DNA of 64,000 bases from Streptomyces tuirus (GCF_014701095.1 NZ_AP023439.1:2468001-2532000), one strand, 5' to 3'. Numbered from the stretch's first letter, positions 50,620 to 60,414 are shown. The notes: generated from the letters alone by a model not told the origin. Numbers and translations are program-made.

Positions 50620-51603
50620 TCACGACGGGAGGGGCCAGGCGTACGGCCCCTCCGGGTCGTCCAGCCAGGCCCACTCCCTCTCCTCGCTGACGGTGATGCC
50701 GTAGCGCTCGCGCTGCGGCCTGCCCTCCTGCTCCCAGAGCGCGTGCGCCTCCTGCGGGTCGAGGATCCCCCGGGTCAGGGCCAGCAGGAACCGGAACAGG
50801 TCGTCCTCCCGGGCCCGGTGCGGCACCCCGCCCAGCGGGACCGGCTCGCCGCCGGGCCGGCCCGCGCCGCGCAGCGGCACGAAGTAGGCGGGCGTGTGCA
50901 GGAATCGTCCCTCGGCCTGTCCGGCACCGGTGACCGTGAGCACGATCAGGCCGGTGGCGAGCGGCATGAGGATCCGGCCGCCGGGGCGGGTCTGGGCGAC
51001 CCAGGCGCGCGGGACGCCGCCCAGCGCGCAGGTGGCGATGATCCGGTCGAACGGCGCGCGCTGCGGCACACCCCGGGCACCGTCACCGGTCACGACGACC
51101 GGGTGGTACCCGGCCGCGGCCAGGTGCCGGCGGGCCGACTCGGTGATCTCCGGGTCGAGATCGACGGTGGTGACCTTGTCGTCGCCCAGCCGGTGGGCCA
51201 GCAGCGCCGCATTGTAGCCGGTGCCGGCGCCGATCTCCAGGACGGTGTGGCCGTCCGCTATGCCCAGCGCGGCCAGCATGTCCGCCATCAGGGACGGCTG
51301 GCTGCTGGAGGACAGCAGCTCGCCGTCGCGCAGCCGGGTCGCCAGCGGGGTGTCCTCGTAGGCGCCCCGCATCCACCGCTCCCGCGCCTCGGGGTCGGCG
51401 CTCTCGCCCCAGCGGCGTTCGTAGCCGCCGGCGACGCCGACGTAGTAGTACGGCACGAACAGGTGCCGCGGGACCGTCGCGAAGGCGTCCCGCCAGCCAG
51501 GATCGGCGTCCAGGGCTCCGCTCGCCTCGATCCGCCGCACCAGCGCCGCCCGTGCGGCGGCGGCGAGACCGCCGAGCTCCCTGCCGGGTGCGTAACCGCC
51601 CAT
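50620..51603 (-). CDS. Protein-L-isoaspartate O-methyltransferase family protein
   Basis: 327 residues from ATG 51603; an 11-residue longer start at 51636 is possible. SAM-binding motif I LEIGAGTGYNAALLA and post-I TVDLDPEITESARR match PCMT; the upstream FATVPRHLFVPYY and SSSSQPSLMADML are the family's substrate-loop signature (S-[ST]-x-x-Q-P). The C-terminal 110 residues exceed bacterial Pcm (about 210) and match the longer actinobacterial form. It repairs isoaspartate in damaged proteins or methylates another target such as a peptide. Cytoplasmic. Confidence 0.88.
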   Translation of the reverse strand: MGGYAPGRELGGLAAAARAALVRRIEASGALDADPGWRDAFATVPRHLFVPYYYVGVAGGYERRWGESADPEARERWMRGAYEDTPLATRLRDGELLSSSSQPSLMADMLAALGIADGHTVLEIGAGTGYNAALLAHRLGDDKVTTVDLDPEITESARRHLAAAGYHPVVVTGDGARGVPQRAPFDRIIATCALGGVPRAWVAQTRPGGRILMPLATGLIVLTVTGAGQAEGRFLHTPAYFVPLRGAGRPGGEPVPLGGVPHRAREDDLFRFLLALTRGILDPQEAHALWEQEGRPQRERYGITVSEEREWAWLDDPEGPYAWPLPS

Positions 51604-51682
51604 GTCTCCACAGTAGGGGCAGCGTCCCGGCAGCACGGGCGGGGTCCTAGGGCTTGAGTCCTATGCCGTGGCGTCTGAGACC

Positions 51683-52096
51683 ATGGATCGCGTGAATGAG
51701 ATTCGGCGCGGCACGCTTCAGGAGCAGACCTTCTACGAGCAGGTCGGCGGGGAGGAGACCTTCCGCCGGCTCGTCCACCGTTTCTACGAGGGAGTCGCCG
51801 AGGACCCGCTGCTGCGGCCCATGTACCCCGAGGAGGACCTGGGCCCGGCCGAGGAGCGCTTCACGCTGTTCCTCATCCAGTACTGGGGCGGCCCCACGAC
51901 GTACAGCGACAACCGCGGCCACCCGCGGCTGCGGATGCGGCACGCGCCCTTCGCGGTCGACCGTGCGGCGCACGACGCGTGGCTGAAGCACATGCGGGTC
52001 GCCGTCGACGAACTCGGGCTCTCCGAGGAGCACGAGCACACGCTGTGGAAGTACCTGACGTACGCGGCGGCCTCGATGGTCAACACCGAGGGCTGA
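51683..52096 (+). CDS. glbO: Group II truncated haemoglobin (GlbO-like)
   Basis: 137 residues from ATG 51683; GTG 51668 and GTG 51692 are alternatives. Nearly all residues fit the 2-on-2 globin of group II: FYEQVGGEETFRRLVHRFYE, YPEEDLGPAEERFTLFLIQY, WGGP, and RGHPRLRMRHAPF containing the proximal haem His. Strong resemblance to mycobacterial GlbO as I know it. It likely binds O2 or NO and may detoxify reactive nitrogen species. It stands alone. Confidence 0.93.
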   Translation: MDRVNEIRRGTLQEQTFYEQVGGEETFRRLVHRFYEGVAEDPLLRPMYPEEDLGPAEERFTLFLIQYWGGPTTYSDNRGHPRLRMRHAPFAVDRAAHDAWLKHMRVAVDELGLSEEHEHTLWKYLTYAAASMVNTEG

Positions 52097-52113
52097 CGGC
52101 CTTCGGGGCCCGG

Positions 52114-52782
52114 TCAGCGCACGCTGACGTCCAGCGCCCCGAGCCCGGCACGCCGTACGGCGATGGACCCGTACGGCGTGCGCAGCCTCAGCCACGCGCC
52201 CGACGACAGCAGCCCCAGCGGCACCCCGGGCCGCAGGAAGCCCAGGGACTGCGCCGCGTGCACGGCCCGGACGGGCAGCCGGGTGTCCCCGACCGTGCGG
52301 GACCAGATGTCCGCGCCGATCCGGTCGAGCTCGGCCCGGGTCCGCAACTCGGCGGGCAACTCCTCGGTACGGGAGCGGAACTCGGCGACGACGGCCGCGA
52401 CCAGGGACCGCAGGTCATCCGGCGCGGGAAGCCCCGGCTCGGACCGCCAGCCCGCGCGGGGCGGCAGCACACCCGCCCACGGCGGCCCGGTCACCGCACC
52501 CGGCACGAGCGCCGTGCCGGCCTTCTCGTCCACCGTCTCCAGGAACTCACCCGCGGACACGGTCACGTCCAGCGTGGCCTCGAGACCCTTCTCGTACGGC
52601 TTGGCCAGCCGCACCGCCCGCACGGCGAGCACCTCGAAGGACGGCGGGCGCCCGAAGACGGCCAGTGCGGTGCCCGCCGCCTGTAGCCGCACCGCGGCGC
52701 CACGGTCGTAGTGGAGCAGCCGGGAGAGGAAGGCCGCGAGATCCGCCGCCTCCCCCTCGTCGGCGAGGTGGAGCACCGTCAT
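52114..52782 (-). CDS. Conserved hypothetical protein, 222 aa
   Basis: Starts at ATG 52782, overlapping the stop of the upstream thioesterase gene by four bases (ATGA), so the two are co-translated. No signal peptide or membrane segment. Sequence is Ala/Leu/Arg-rich with a helical N-terminus (DLAAFLSRLLHYDRGAAVRL) and no motif I recognise. The coupling suggests a role linked to the thioesterase or to a regulatory process shared with it. Confidence 0.75.
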   Translation of the reverse strand: MTVLHLADEGEAADLAAFLSRLLHYDRGAAVRLQAAGTALAVFGRPPSFEVLAVRAVRLAKPYEKGLEATLDVTVSAGEFLETVDEKAGTALVPGAVTGPPWAGVLPPRAGWRSEPGLPAPDDLRSLVAAVVAEFRSRTEELPAELRTRAELDRIGADIWSRTVGDTRLPVRAVHAAQSLGFLRPGVPLGLLSSGAWLRLRTPYGSIAVRRAGLGALDVSVR

Positions 52783-53192
52783 GCGGCGACGGCCTCCTCC
52801 TCGGCGTCATCCATGTACGCGCGGAGGAACTCCCGCTCCTCCGCGGTGATCCGGCGCGGGCGCTGCGCCTCGAAGTCGAACGGCACGATGACCGTCGAGG
52901 CCCGCACATAGACCTGGTCGTCGTCCTTCACCTCGTAGGTGAGGGTGAAGGACGCGGCCCTTATCTCGGTGACCCACAGCTCGATGTCCACCGGGTGGTG
53001 CCGGTGGACGAGCTGCCGCTTGTAGTCGATCTCATGGCGTGCCACCACGGACCCCTGCTTGAAGTCCTTCTCCGGGCGGAACAGGAAGTCGATACGGGCT
53101 TCCTCCAGGTAGCGCAGGAACACCACGTTGTTGACGTGGCCGTACGCGTCCATGTCCGCCCAGCGCAGCGGGCAGCGGTAGATGTGCCGCAA
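52779..53192 (-). CDS. Acyl-CoA thioesterase, hotdog fold (4HBT)
   Basis: 137 residues from TTG 53192. The 4HBT catalytic segment WADMDAYGHVNN near residue 11-22 contains the Asp used for hydrolysis, and later LEEARIDFL and EIDYKRQLVHR are typical. Length fits YbgC/FadM-type thioesterases. It probably hydrolyses acyl-CoA or acyl-ACP thioesters in the cytoplasm; chain length cannot be told. Coupled to the following hypothetical gene, and six bases after the stop of the EttA gene. Confidence 0.88.
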   Translation of the reverse strand: MRHIYRCPLRWADMDAYGHVNNVVFLRYLEEARIDFLFRPEKDFKQGSVVARHEIDYKRQLVHRHHPVDIELWVTEIRAASFTLTYEVKDDDQVYVRASTVIVPFDFEAQRPRRITAEEREFLRAYMDDAEEEAVAA

Positions 53193-53198
53193 GATCGA

Positions 53199-54863
<1,665 letters not shown>

Positions 54864-55196
54864 GAGAAACCGTCCGGCAGCTTGAAACTGGCAGTGGGCA
54901 GATACACCCCATCTTGCCGTACCGCCACCCCTGGGCGGAAACGCGTATGGCCGGGGAGCTCTGACCTGGGGGTTCGTGGTTGGTGGCCGAGACTCCTTTG
55001 TCACTGTCGGTCGCCGTTGGTCGGCCTCGGGCGCCCTCGCACGGCCCAGAGACGGCCCAGGAATGATCACTTGTGGGCAGCATGCGTGGGGTTGGGCCGC
55101 CGCCACGAGTGAGCGGCAGGGCTGACCGCCCTCACCCCTTGACGGGCGTGGACACGCCCGAAGCACCGCCGCACCCGGCCCTCGACAGGCCTGCGG
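54864..55196. other. Intergenic region between ettA and the GntR gene
   Basis: About 330 bp without a gene. It should hold the ettA promoter. The dispersed repeat copy A lies at 55004-55058, which marks the left edge of the accessory DNA. Confidence 0.6.
55004..55058 (+). repeat. Dispersed repeat, copy A (diverged)
   Basis: Shares CTGTCGGT, GTTGGTC, GCGCCCT, CACGGCCCAG and GACGGCCC with copies B (57288) and C (63284), in the same order and orientation, but is about six bases shorter and more diverged. It is followed by TGATCACTTGTGGGCAG, which resembles the TGATCAGTTGTGGC found beside copies B and C. Confidence 0.6.
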
Positions 55197-55952
55197 CTAC
55201 CGGTTGATCGGGATCTCGTAGACGATCTCGCAGTGAGCTGCGGGCACGACGATGTCCGCTGTCTCGACGGGGCGCCCGTCGTCGCTGTAGTACGTCCGCC
55301 GGATGTGCGTGACGAGGGCGGCCTTCTGGATGCCCAGAAGAGAGGCCTCCTCGGCCGTCGCCTGACGCGGCTCCGGCTGCTCCACCGCGTGGCTGACGTT
55401 GACGCCGATCGCTGCCATGCGGTTCACGACACCGGCCCCAGCGTGCGGGCCTCCCTCGGGGAGAACGACGAGAGTCCCTGCCGTGAGGTCGTACGGCTCC
55501 CAGCTCGTCGACAGCTGCACCGGCCTGCCGTCGGCCAGGAACTCGTATGCCGTCCTGACGCACAGATCGCCCTCGGCGATGCCCAACCGCGCAGCGATGT
55601 CTGCTGGGGCCGGCACCTTGGCGTCGGTCTTGCTCTCCCAGTCGCCTTGCTTGCCCAGAGCCTTCATATCGGCACGGAAGGGCGACTTCTCAGGCTGCTC
55701 ACGCGCAGACGACCGGACGACCCGCACCCGTTGCCGGGGCTCGGCGACGTAGGTCCCCGATCCGGCGCGACCTTCCAGCACACCCTGGGAGATCAGCAGC
55801 TCCTGCGCGCGGCGAACCACGTTCTCACCGACGCCGCACTCCTGGCCGATCTGAGCGCGCGACGGCAGCCGGTCTCCCGGCTCCCACACGTGCTCCGCGA
55901 TCCGCCGCCGGAGTTCGTCGGCGATGCGGAGGTAGGGCGGCTGCTCAGGCAT
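55197..55952 (-). CDS. GntR/HutC-family transcriptional regulator
   Basis: 251 residues from ATG 55952. N-terminal winged helix: YLRIADELRRRIAEHVWEPG, LPSRAQIGQECGVGENVVRR. The C-terminal UTRA-like domain (about residues 110-245) ends YYSDDGRPVETADIVVPA and CEIVYEIPINR. This is the type of repressor (KorSA-like) that controls transfer or excision genes of Streptomyces integrative elements. Two palindromes directly upstream, shared with the divergent small-ORF operon, are its likely targets. Ligand unknown. Confidence 0.92.
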   Translation of the reverse strand: MPEQPPYLRIADELRRRIAEHVWEPGDRLPSRAQIGQECGVGENVVRRAQELLISQGVLEGRAGSGTYVAEPRQRVRVVRSSAREQPEKSPFRADMKALGKQGDWESKTDAKVPAPADIAARLGIAEGDLCVRTAYEFLADGRPVQLSTSWEPYDLTAGTLVVLPEGGPHAGAGVVNRMAAIGVNVSHAVEQPEPRQATAEEASLLGIQKAALVTHIRRTYYSDDGRPVETADIVVPAAHCEIVYEIPINR

Positions 55953-55961
55953 ATGGAAAAT

Positions 55962-55992
55962 CTAGTCCACTAGCTCTAATCTAGTTAACTAG
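55962..55992. promoter_or_regulatory. Twin palindromic operators between gntR and small-ORF operon
   Basis: CTAGTCCACTAG (55962-55973) and CTAGTTAACTAG (55981-55992) are CTAGT-NN-ACTAG palindromes, centre to centre 19 bp, about two helical turns. The site lies 10 bp upstream of the GntR start and 40 bp upstream of the first small ORF, so a GntR dimer pair could repress both directions. Confidence 0.8.
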
Positions 55993-56031
55993 CTTCACTC
56001 AAAGTGATCGCCGGTTAACGGAGGCTGCCCT

Positions 56032-56310
56032 GTGCCCGATTCGGGAGTCCGCGTGGCAGCCATCGCTGCCCGGCTGTCCGACCTCGGGCTTCCCGCGCGC
56101 GTGGAGGAGCACGACCGGCATACGTCGGTCGAGGCGGAGGTACCGGACTCACTCACCGCCAACTTATGGCGGGAGGTCTTGGAAGCGGTGGCCGAGGCAG
56201 ATCGGTTCGGGCTCCTCGCCACCAGCTTTAACGGCCGCACCCTTTGGGCGGTCGTAAACAAAGCGGTCCCCACGACGGGCGATGTCGGGGGACCGAGCCA
56301 TCAGCGATAG
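56032..56310 (+). CDS. Small hypothetical protein of GntR-linked module, 92 aa
   Basis: Starts at GTG 56032 with GGAGG seven bases upstream. Soluble; VRVAAIAARLSDLGLPARVE and FGLLATSFNGRTLWAVVNK suggest an alpha-beta fold. No recognised domain. First gene of four closely spaced small ORFs downstream of the twin operators. Similar modules occur, as I recall, next to GntR genes in other streptomycetes. Confidence 0.75.
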   Translation: MPDSGVRVAAIAARLSDLGLPARVEEHDRHTSVEAEVPDSLTANLWREVLEAVAEADRFGLLATSFNGRTLWAVVNKAVPTTGDVGGPSHQR

Positions 56311-56322
56311 GAGCTGACCAGC

Positions 56323-56637
56323 GTGCTCAACCGTATCCGCCGTGCCGCCTCACTCACCAGAGCGCGGTACTTCCCCAAGGGCAGGCACCGCCGCACCTTA
56401 CGGCCGTCTCGGCCGACATTCGCCCCCACTTCCTCTGCATCGGCTGCCGAGCCGACGGTTGTCCTGGGCCAGACCCTCGACAGACCGAGTCACCTGCAGC
56501 TGCTCAGAGGCGAGGACACCGCACTCGTCCGTCCGTTCGTACTAGCGCACGAAGAACGCGCACGACGGCACCCGACGGTCGTCATCGCTCCCCAGCTACC
56601 GAGCGACGCCTGGTCGACTCTTATGGGGGTCCACTGA
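56323..56637 (+). CDS. Small basic hypothetical protein of GntR-linked module, 104 aa
   Basis: Starts at GTG 56323 with AGGAG upstream. N-terminus is strongly basic (NRIRRAASLTRARYFPKGRH), followed by a Pro/Ser/Ala linker and a more ordered C-terminus (LLRGEDTALVRPFVLAHEER, PTVVIAPQLP). Its stop overlaps the next ATG by one base. Function unknown; the basic start could bind nucleic acid. Confidence 0.7.
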   Translation: MLNRIRRAASLTRARYFPKGRHRRTLRPSRPTFAPTSSASAAEPTVVLGQTLDRPSHLQLLRGEDTALVRPFVLAHEERARRHPTVVIAPQLPSDAWSTLMGVH

Positions 56638-56906
56638 TGCCCTCGCAGCGGCAGACTCTTGGCCCGGACGCCTCTGCCACGTCATACCGCTCTACTGCTT
56701 GCCGGATCGGCACGCACTACGCCTGCGCGGAGTCCTCTCCGGAATCGGCGCCGGTCGACCTTCCCTTGATCTACGAGGCGTGCGACTGCCTGTGCCACTC
56801 GGCACCCGGTCAGTCCAGGCCCGGGAGTAAGGCGGTGAGCGACTCGGCAGCCACCGGCACGCCGGCACCGAACGGAGAGATCACGGAGAGGTGCACGCAG
56901 GGATGA
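56637..56906 (+). CDS. Small Cys/His-rich protein of GntR-linked module, 89 aa
   Basis: ATG 56637 overlaps the previous stop (TGATG). The protein has Cys at CRIGTHYACAE and YEACDCLCH, four to five Cys plus His within 50 residues, which could bind a metal. No homologous family is recalled by name. Its stop overlaps the start of the following ORF (ATGA), so the module is translated as one coupled operon. Confidence 0.65.
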   Translation: MPSQRQTLGPDASATSYRSTACRIGTHYACAESSPESAPVDLPLIYEACDCLCHSAPGQSRPGSKAVSDSAATGTPAPNGEITERCTQG

Positions 56907-57199
56907 CGACGCAGGACGAATTGAGGCTTCTCCCGTGGGCGGGGCCGGACGGCAAGCCGTGCTACTTGAGCACCGATGCCCGGGCCGGCTACGTCTCCCG
57001 CCTGGCAGACCACATCGAGGCCTTCCAACTCGGGATGGCGTCCCAACTGCTGGAGCACTCACATCAGGTACTCGACGACGAGACCGAAGACCCAGAGGAA
57101 TTGAACCTTCTTGCCGCCCAGCTGAGCAGCGCACTGCGGGACGTGCTACGTGTAGCGACCAGCCGCGGACGTAGTCCCGTCGCACCTCGGCGCCCCTGA
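56903..57199 (+). CDS. Small hypothetical protein of GntR-linked module, 98 aa
   Basis: ATG 56903 overlaps the previous stop; GTG 56891 is possible. Ordered sequence LRLLPWAGPDGKPCYLSTDA, SRLADHIEAFQLGMASQLLE and LSSALRDVLRVATSRG gives an acidic, helical protein without membrane segments. I recall close relatives as unnamed Streptomyces proteins next to the other small ORFs of this module. Last gene before the accessory repeats. Confidence 0.75.
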   Translation: MTTQDELRLLPWAGPDGKPCYLSTDARAGYVSRLADHIEAFQLGMASQLLEHSHQVLDDETEDPEELNLLAAQLSSALRDVLRVATSRGRSPVAPRRP

Positions 57200-57210
57200 C
57201 AGGCACAGTG

Positions 57211-57251
57211 CTGCTCAGCCACAACTGATCACAGGCGGTCGTGACCTGCAG
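57211..57251 (-). repeat. Inverted companion of the repeat flank (matches 63241-63275)
   Basis: The reverse complement of this segment reads, in part, GCAGGTCACGACCGCC then TGATCAGTTGTGGCT. The segment before copy C reads GCAGGTCACGGCCGTGGG then TGATCAGTTGTGGCT, in direct orientation. About 30 of 35 positions agree. The same block is thus inverted relative to copy B but direct relative to copy C. Confidence 0.65.
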
Positions 57252-57287
57252 CCGTCTTATCGATCAACGCCCTGACCTGCTGATGAG

Positions 57288-57348
57288 CTGTCGGTAGCTG
57301 TCGATGTTGGTCATCGTTGAGCGCCCTTCCACGGCCCCAGGACGGCCC
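57288..57348 (+). repeat. Dispersed repeat, copy B
   Basis: 61 bp from CTGTCGGTAG to GACGGCCC; 53 of 61 positions agree with copy C without gaps, including the central block CGTTGAGCGCCCTTCCACGG. Same orientation as copies A and C. Confidence 0.8.
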
Positions 57349-57539
57349 GAGAGGGCGCTCGGGCGTCAGAGGTACGCAGCGGGAAGTGATGCTGGGGCGC
57401 GCACGGCAACTCCTCCAGGGCCCTGCGCCACACCATCACGGCCAGTCACCCTGTGCGCATTGGCAGACGCACTCAGGCATCAAAATGGGACTCGTCGCGT
57501 ACGCGGTGTGGGCTTGGAGAAGCGAATCCGGTAGGCTAG

Positions 57540-57654
57540 GAGACATGCAAGGGCCACCTAAGTGGTCGCGGGGAGAACGCTTGGTCTGCTGCCAGACCCT
57601 TCCGATATGTCGGTTGAAGCGCCCCGGGCCTCTTAGGTGGCCCTTGCATGTCTC
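57540..57654. repeat. Perfect 23-bp inverted repeat around a 69-bp centre
   Basis: Left arm 57540-57562 (begins GAGACATGCAAGGG) and right arm 57632-57654 (ends CCCTTGCATGTCTC) are exact complements over 23 bp. The centre holds a smaller hairpin GGTCTG-CTGC-CAGACC and a CGGGG/CCCG pairing. It ends two bases before the DUF3800 stop. It could be a small mobile element, a structured RNA or a terminator for the convergent gene. Confidence 0.9.
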
Positions 57655-57656
57655 AA

Positions 57657-58421
57657 CTACAGCCCCTCTGGGGGCCACCAGGGCAGAGATGTAAAGGTTG
57701 CCTCGTTGCCAAGGATCTTGAAGCCGTAGTTACGGCTGACCCCTTGGGCACTGCGGCGAATCTGATGCCGCACCCCGAGCAGATGTGACGGCTCATAGCC
57801 GCCGTACTGATCAGACCGTATCGCGGCGCTCAGCATACCTGCATATTGATCAGCGGCCTGGAGACCATCCCACTTAGCTTGATCTTGGAAAGTCGGCTGT
57901 CCCTGAAGCAGGCCCCATGGCACCCACCCAGGCCCCAGCTGAGGCTTGATCTTGAAGTATTCACAAGTAGTGCGGTGATCAAAGCCTCGCACATGCCCGA
58001 ACTTGATGAGAAGGTCACGACTTCCTCCGGGCCAGTCTCGCGCCGCAAGGAGAAGTCGCTCGAGAATGATGCCGGCAGCAAAGTTGTAGAAGATCACTTG
58101 GTCGCGCCGCATCCCCGCATGTGCCGGGATCGCCGCCTTTTCAACGACGACATAGGTGATCTGAACACCCGTGAGCTGCGCAAGCTTCGTCGTCACGTAC
58201 TGGCGACGAGGGTAGACCTTGACGTGATCCTTCCAGTGCAACGCCTTGCCGTGCGGCACCCTCAGGTCCCGTCGAAGCTGCGACAACGCTGCACGCATGG
58301 CGGGTTCATCTTCGTCAGCGACCAGCACAGCAGCAAAGGAAAAGAACTGAGACGCCGTGGGGGATAGCCCGCGATCGCCAGTTTCGTCTACGTACGCCCG
58401 AACGAGCCGACGCGCAGGCAT
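57657..58421 (-). CDS. DUF3800-family protein
   Basis: 254 residues from ATG 58421, with GGGAGGAG four bases upstream. The N-terminal AYVDETGDRG (Asp12, Glu13) and the later KALHWKD and LLIKFGH-HRTTCEY blocks and C-terminal LQAADQYAGML are the conserved acidic motifs of DUF3800, predicted to have an RNase-H-like nuclease fold. Members are frequent in phages and defence islands but have no firm function. The 3' end touches the inverted repeat at 57540-57654. Confidence 0.85.
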   Translation of the reverse strand: MPARRLVRAYVDETGDRGLSPTASQFFSFAAVLVADEDEPAMRAALSQLRRDLRVPHGKALHWKDHVKVYPRRQYVTTKLAQLTGVQITYVVVEKAAIPAHAGMRRDQVIFYNFAAGIILERLLLAARDWPGGSRDLLIKFGHVRGFDHRTTCEYFKIKPQLGPGWVPWGLLQGQPTFQDQAKWDGLQAADQYAGMLSAAIRSDQYGGYEPSHLLGVRHQIRRSAQGVSRNYGFKILGNEATFTSLPWWPPEGL

Positions 58422-58920
58422 CTCACTCCTCCCACTTACAATATGACGAGCCGTTAGCAGCAAGCTACACCACAAACATCGTCAGCCACCACAACATGTG
58501 GTGGCTTTTCCATTTCCACCTACTACATCTAGTGGCTGACTGTAGGTGGGGCGTTGTCTGCGGGACACGAACGGCGCCTCGTGGGCACCTAGCACCGCAG
58601 TCACCCTCGATGTGAACCGTGGGTGCAAGGGTCGCCGAGACCCGCGGGGCAGGTCTGGGGTTCCAAGGAGCGTCACCGGTCGGCCGTAGTCGTCCACCTG
58701 TGGACCGATCAGCTCCGAGCGTCAACATAGGCGTGCTACGCAGGAATCTCAATCGACTACGCAGGAAGTAGGTGAACCTACGCCAGACTTGCCGCGTTGT
58801 GATCGAAGCCGGCCACCAATCGATCAATAGCAAAAGGTGACTTGCTGATGTACTTCTTGCGTTGTAGCTTCACGCCTATGCGCTGACGGCAAATCAGTTC
58901 CCGAGGGGGGCTCCGTTGGC
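58422..58920. other. Intergenic region between DUF3800 and DGQHR genes
   Basis: About 500 bp between divergent genes; short frames here lack support. Repeats at 58736-58781 look regulatory. The rest shows no clear structure. Confidence 0.6.
58736..58781. promoter_or_regulatory. Direct repeats plus palindrome upstream of the DGQHR gene
   Basis: CTACGCAGGAA occurs at 58736-58746 and 58757-58767, 21 bp apart (two helical turns). The second copy runs into GTAGGTGAACCTAC (58768-58781), a palindrome with 6-bp arms and a 2-bp centre. Likely binding sites for a regulator of the DGQHR gene or its divergent neighbour. Confidence 0.55.
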
Positions 58921-60180
58921 GTGCTCAAGGGGGGAACCTTGCCTAAGATCCACATTCCCGTGATCGGCTACATGCAGGGTGGGCGTCAGATGATGACGAC
59001 CGCGATGAGCGCGCCCGACCTGGTGACGATGGTGACGAAGCCGGCCGCATGGAACCCGGTCAAGACGGATGCTCACGGTAACCGTCCTCGCGACACCGCT
59101 CACCTCAAGGGCATCGTGAAGTACCTGGAGGATGAGGAGCACTTTGTCCTTGGTGCCGCGGTGCTCTACCTGACGTCCAAGGAGGCCTCGTTCACGCCAC
59201 ACGCGATCCCCGGTGTTACGACGGAGTATGACGCAGCCCAGGTCGGGCTTCTCTCTGTGGATATCGGTGCCAAGTTCGATATCGGCGATGGTCAGCACCG
59301 CATCGGGGCGTACGAGGACATCGTGCAGAGCCGTGACGACGATGACCCGATCATTGAGCGGCTCAAGGACTCGGGCCAACCTCTGATCATCGTCATCGAA
59401 GACGACCACAAGCGCCGGGCGCAGGACTTTGCCGACCTTCAGCGCAACGTCAAGGCCCCGACTCAGTCGCTCGGTCAGTCCATGGACCGCCGTCAGCCGA
59501 TCAACCGGGAGCTCAGCGACCTGTTCGACACCATCCCCGTGTTTGAGGATCGGGTCGAGTACCTCAAGGACAACCCCGGGAAGCTCTCCGCGAAGCTGTT
59601 CTCCTTCAAGACCGTCCGCTACGTGTCCGGGCTCCTGCTGGTGGGCAACAAGTACCGAACGCCCACGACAATGGACAAGGCGGTCAATGCTCGCTTCGAG
59701 GGGGACAGCGCGACGGAGGCACGTGCCGAATTGATCGCCTTCTGGACCGCCCTGGGTGAGATGGCGAGGTTCGCTGACGTGATCGAGGGCGAAGTGAAGG
59801 GCGCGGAACTCCGGGAGGCGACCTACCTGCTTTCGGCCGGCGTGCTCTACGCCATCGCCTTCGCCGTCTACACGGCCAACGGTGTGGCATCGCTCATGAC
59901 TGACTCCGCTGACGCGGACCTCAAGGAGAAGATCGAGAACACCATCCCGCTGGCCATCAGGGCGCTGGACGACGTCGACTTTGCGCGCATCCCTGAAGAA
60001 AAGATCAAGAAGGCCACCGCGGACGAGCCGCTGACCGAAGACGACAGCATCTTCGTCGGCACCCTTATCGAGCCTGCGACCGGAAAGCTGGCAGCAGGCC
60101 GTACTGCGTGGGAAGGGGCTGGGATGAAGCTGTTGCGCGCCATCCTGGACAACGACGAGCTGTCCTTCCTGAGGCAGTAG
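58921..60180 (+). CDS. DGQHR-domain protein (DndB-like)
   Basis: 419 residues from GTG 58921; TTG 58939, with AAGGGGGGAA just before it, could be the true start (PKIHIPVIGYMQGGRQM). Residues 123-127 are DGQHR, the motif that names this family and is found in DndB, the regulator of DNA phosphorothioation operons; the context VDIGAKFDIGDGQHRIGAY and DFADLQRNVKAPTQSLGQSM is typical. No dndA, C, D or E is nearby, so it is an orphan DGQHR protein, of a kind seen in mobile islands. It is encoded next to a nuclease-NTPase protein. Cytoplasmic. Confidence 0.88.
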   Translation: MLKGGTLPKIHIPVIGYMQGGRQMMTTAMSAPDLVTMVTKPAAWNPVKTDAHGNRPRDTAHLKGIVKYLEDEEHFVLGAAVLYLTSKEASFTPHAIPGVTTEYDAAQVGLLSVDIGAKFDIGDGQHRIGAYEDIVQSRDDDDPIIERLKDSGQPLIIVIEDDHKRRAQDFADLQRNVKAPTQSLGQSMDRRQPINRELSDLFDTIPVFEDRVEYLKDNPGKLSAKLFSFKTVRYVSGLLLVGNKYRTPTTMDKAVNARFEGDSATEARAELIAFWTALGEMARFADVIEGEVKGAELREATYLLSAGVLYAIAFAVYTANGVASLMTDSADADLKEKIENTIPLAIRALDDVDFARIPEEKIKKATADEPLTEDDSIFVGTLIEPATGKLAAGRTAWEGAGMKLLRAILDNDELSFLRQ

Positions 60181-60414
60181 CCACAGCGATGGTGCCCGCT
60201 CTTGAACCTGCCCTGGTTTAGACAGCGGCCTCCCGGGCCTAGCCCGCGTGCCCCCTCAGTTGGCCCTGCCCTGCGGACCGACGTCCGAAGCCGCCCGGCC
60301 ATCCCGTGCCGGCCGCTCCCCCGCTGGGCATCGGCCTGTCCGCCGAAGCGGAGTGCAGCCAGGGCCTTATAGCTATGAGTCACAGGGCTCGCTTGGCGGA
60401 GCGAGAACGGGGCT

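Larger units (their letters stand above)
57200..57656. other. Gene-free stretch holding repeat B and a long inverted repeat
   Basis: About 450 bp between the last small ORF and the convergent DUF3800 gene. It contains an inverted copy of a repeat segment (57211-57251), repeat copy B (57288-57348) and a 115-bp inverted-repeat structure (57540-57654). No protein gene is supported. Confidence 0.7.

Noticed and set aside
57540..57654. tRNA or IS terminal repeats at the 23-bp inverted repeat
   Set aside because: No cloverleaf or CCA-like end can be drawn and no transposase lies between or beside the arms.
58465..58833. 122-residue minus-strand frame between DUF3800 and DGQHR genes
   Set aside because: Low-complexity, overlaps the probable promoter and lacks a ribosome binding site.
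58921..60180. Complete DNA phosphorothioation (dnd) system
   Set aside because: Only the DGQHR-domain protein is present; no dndA, C, D, E or F-H genes in the window.
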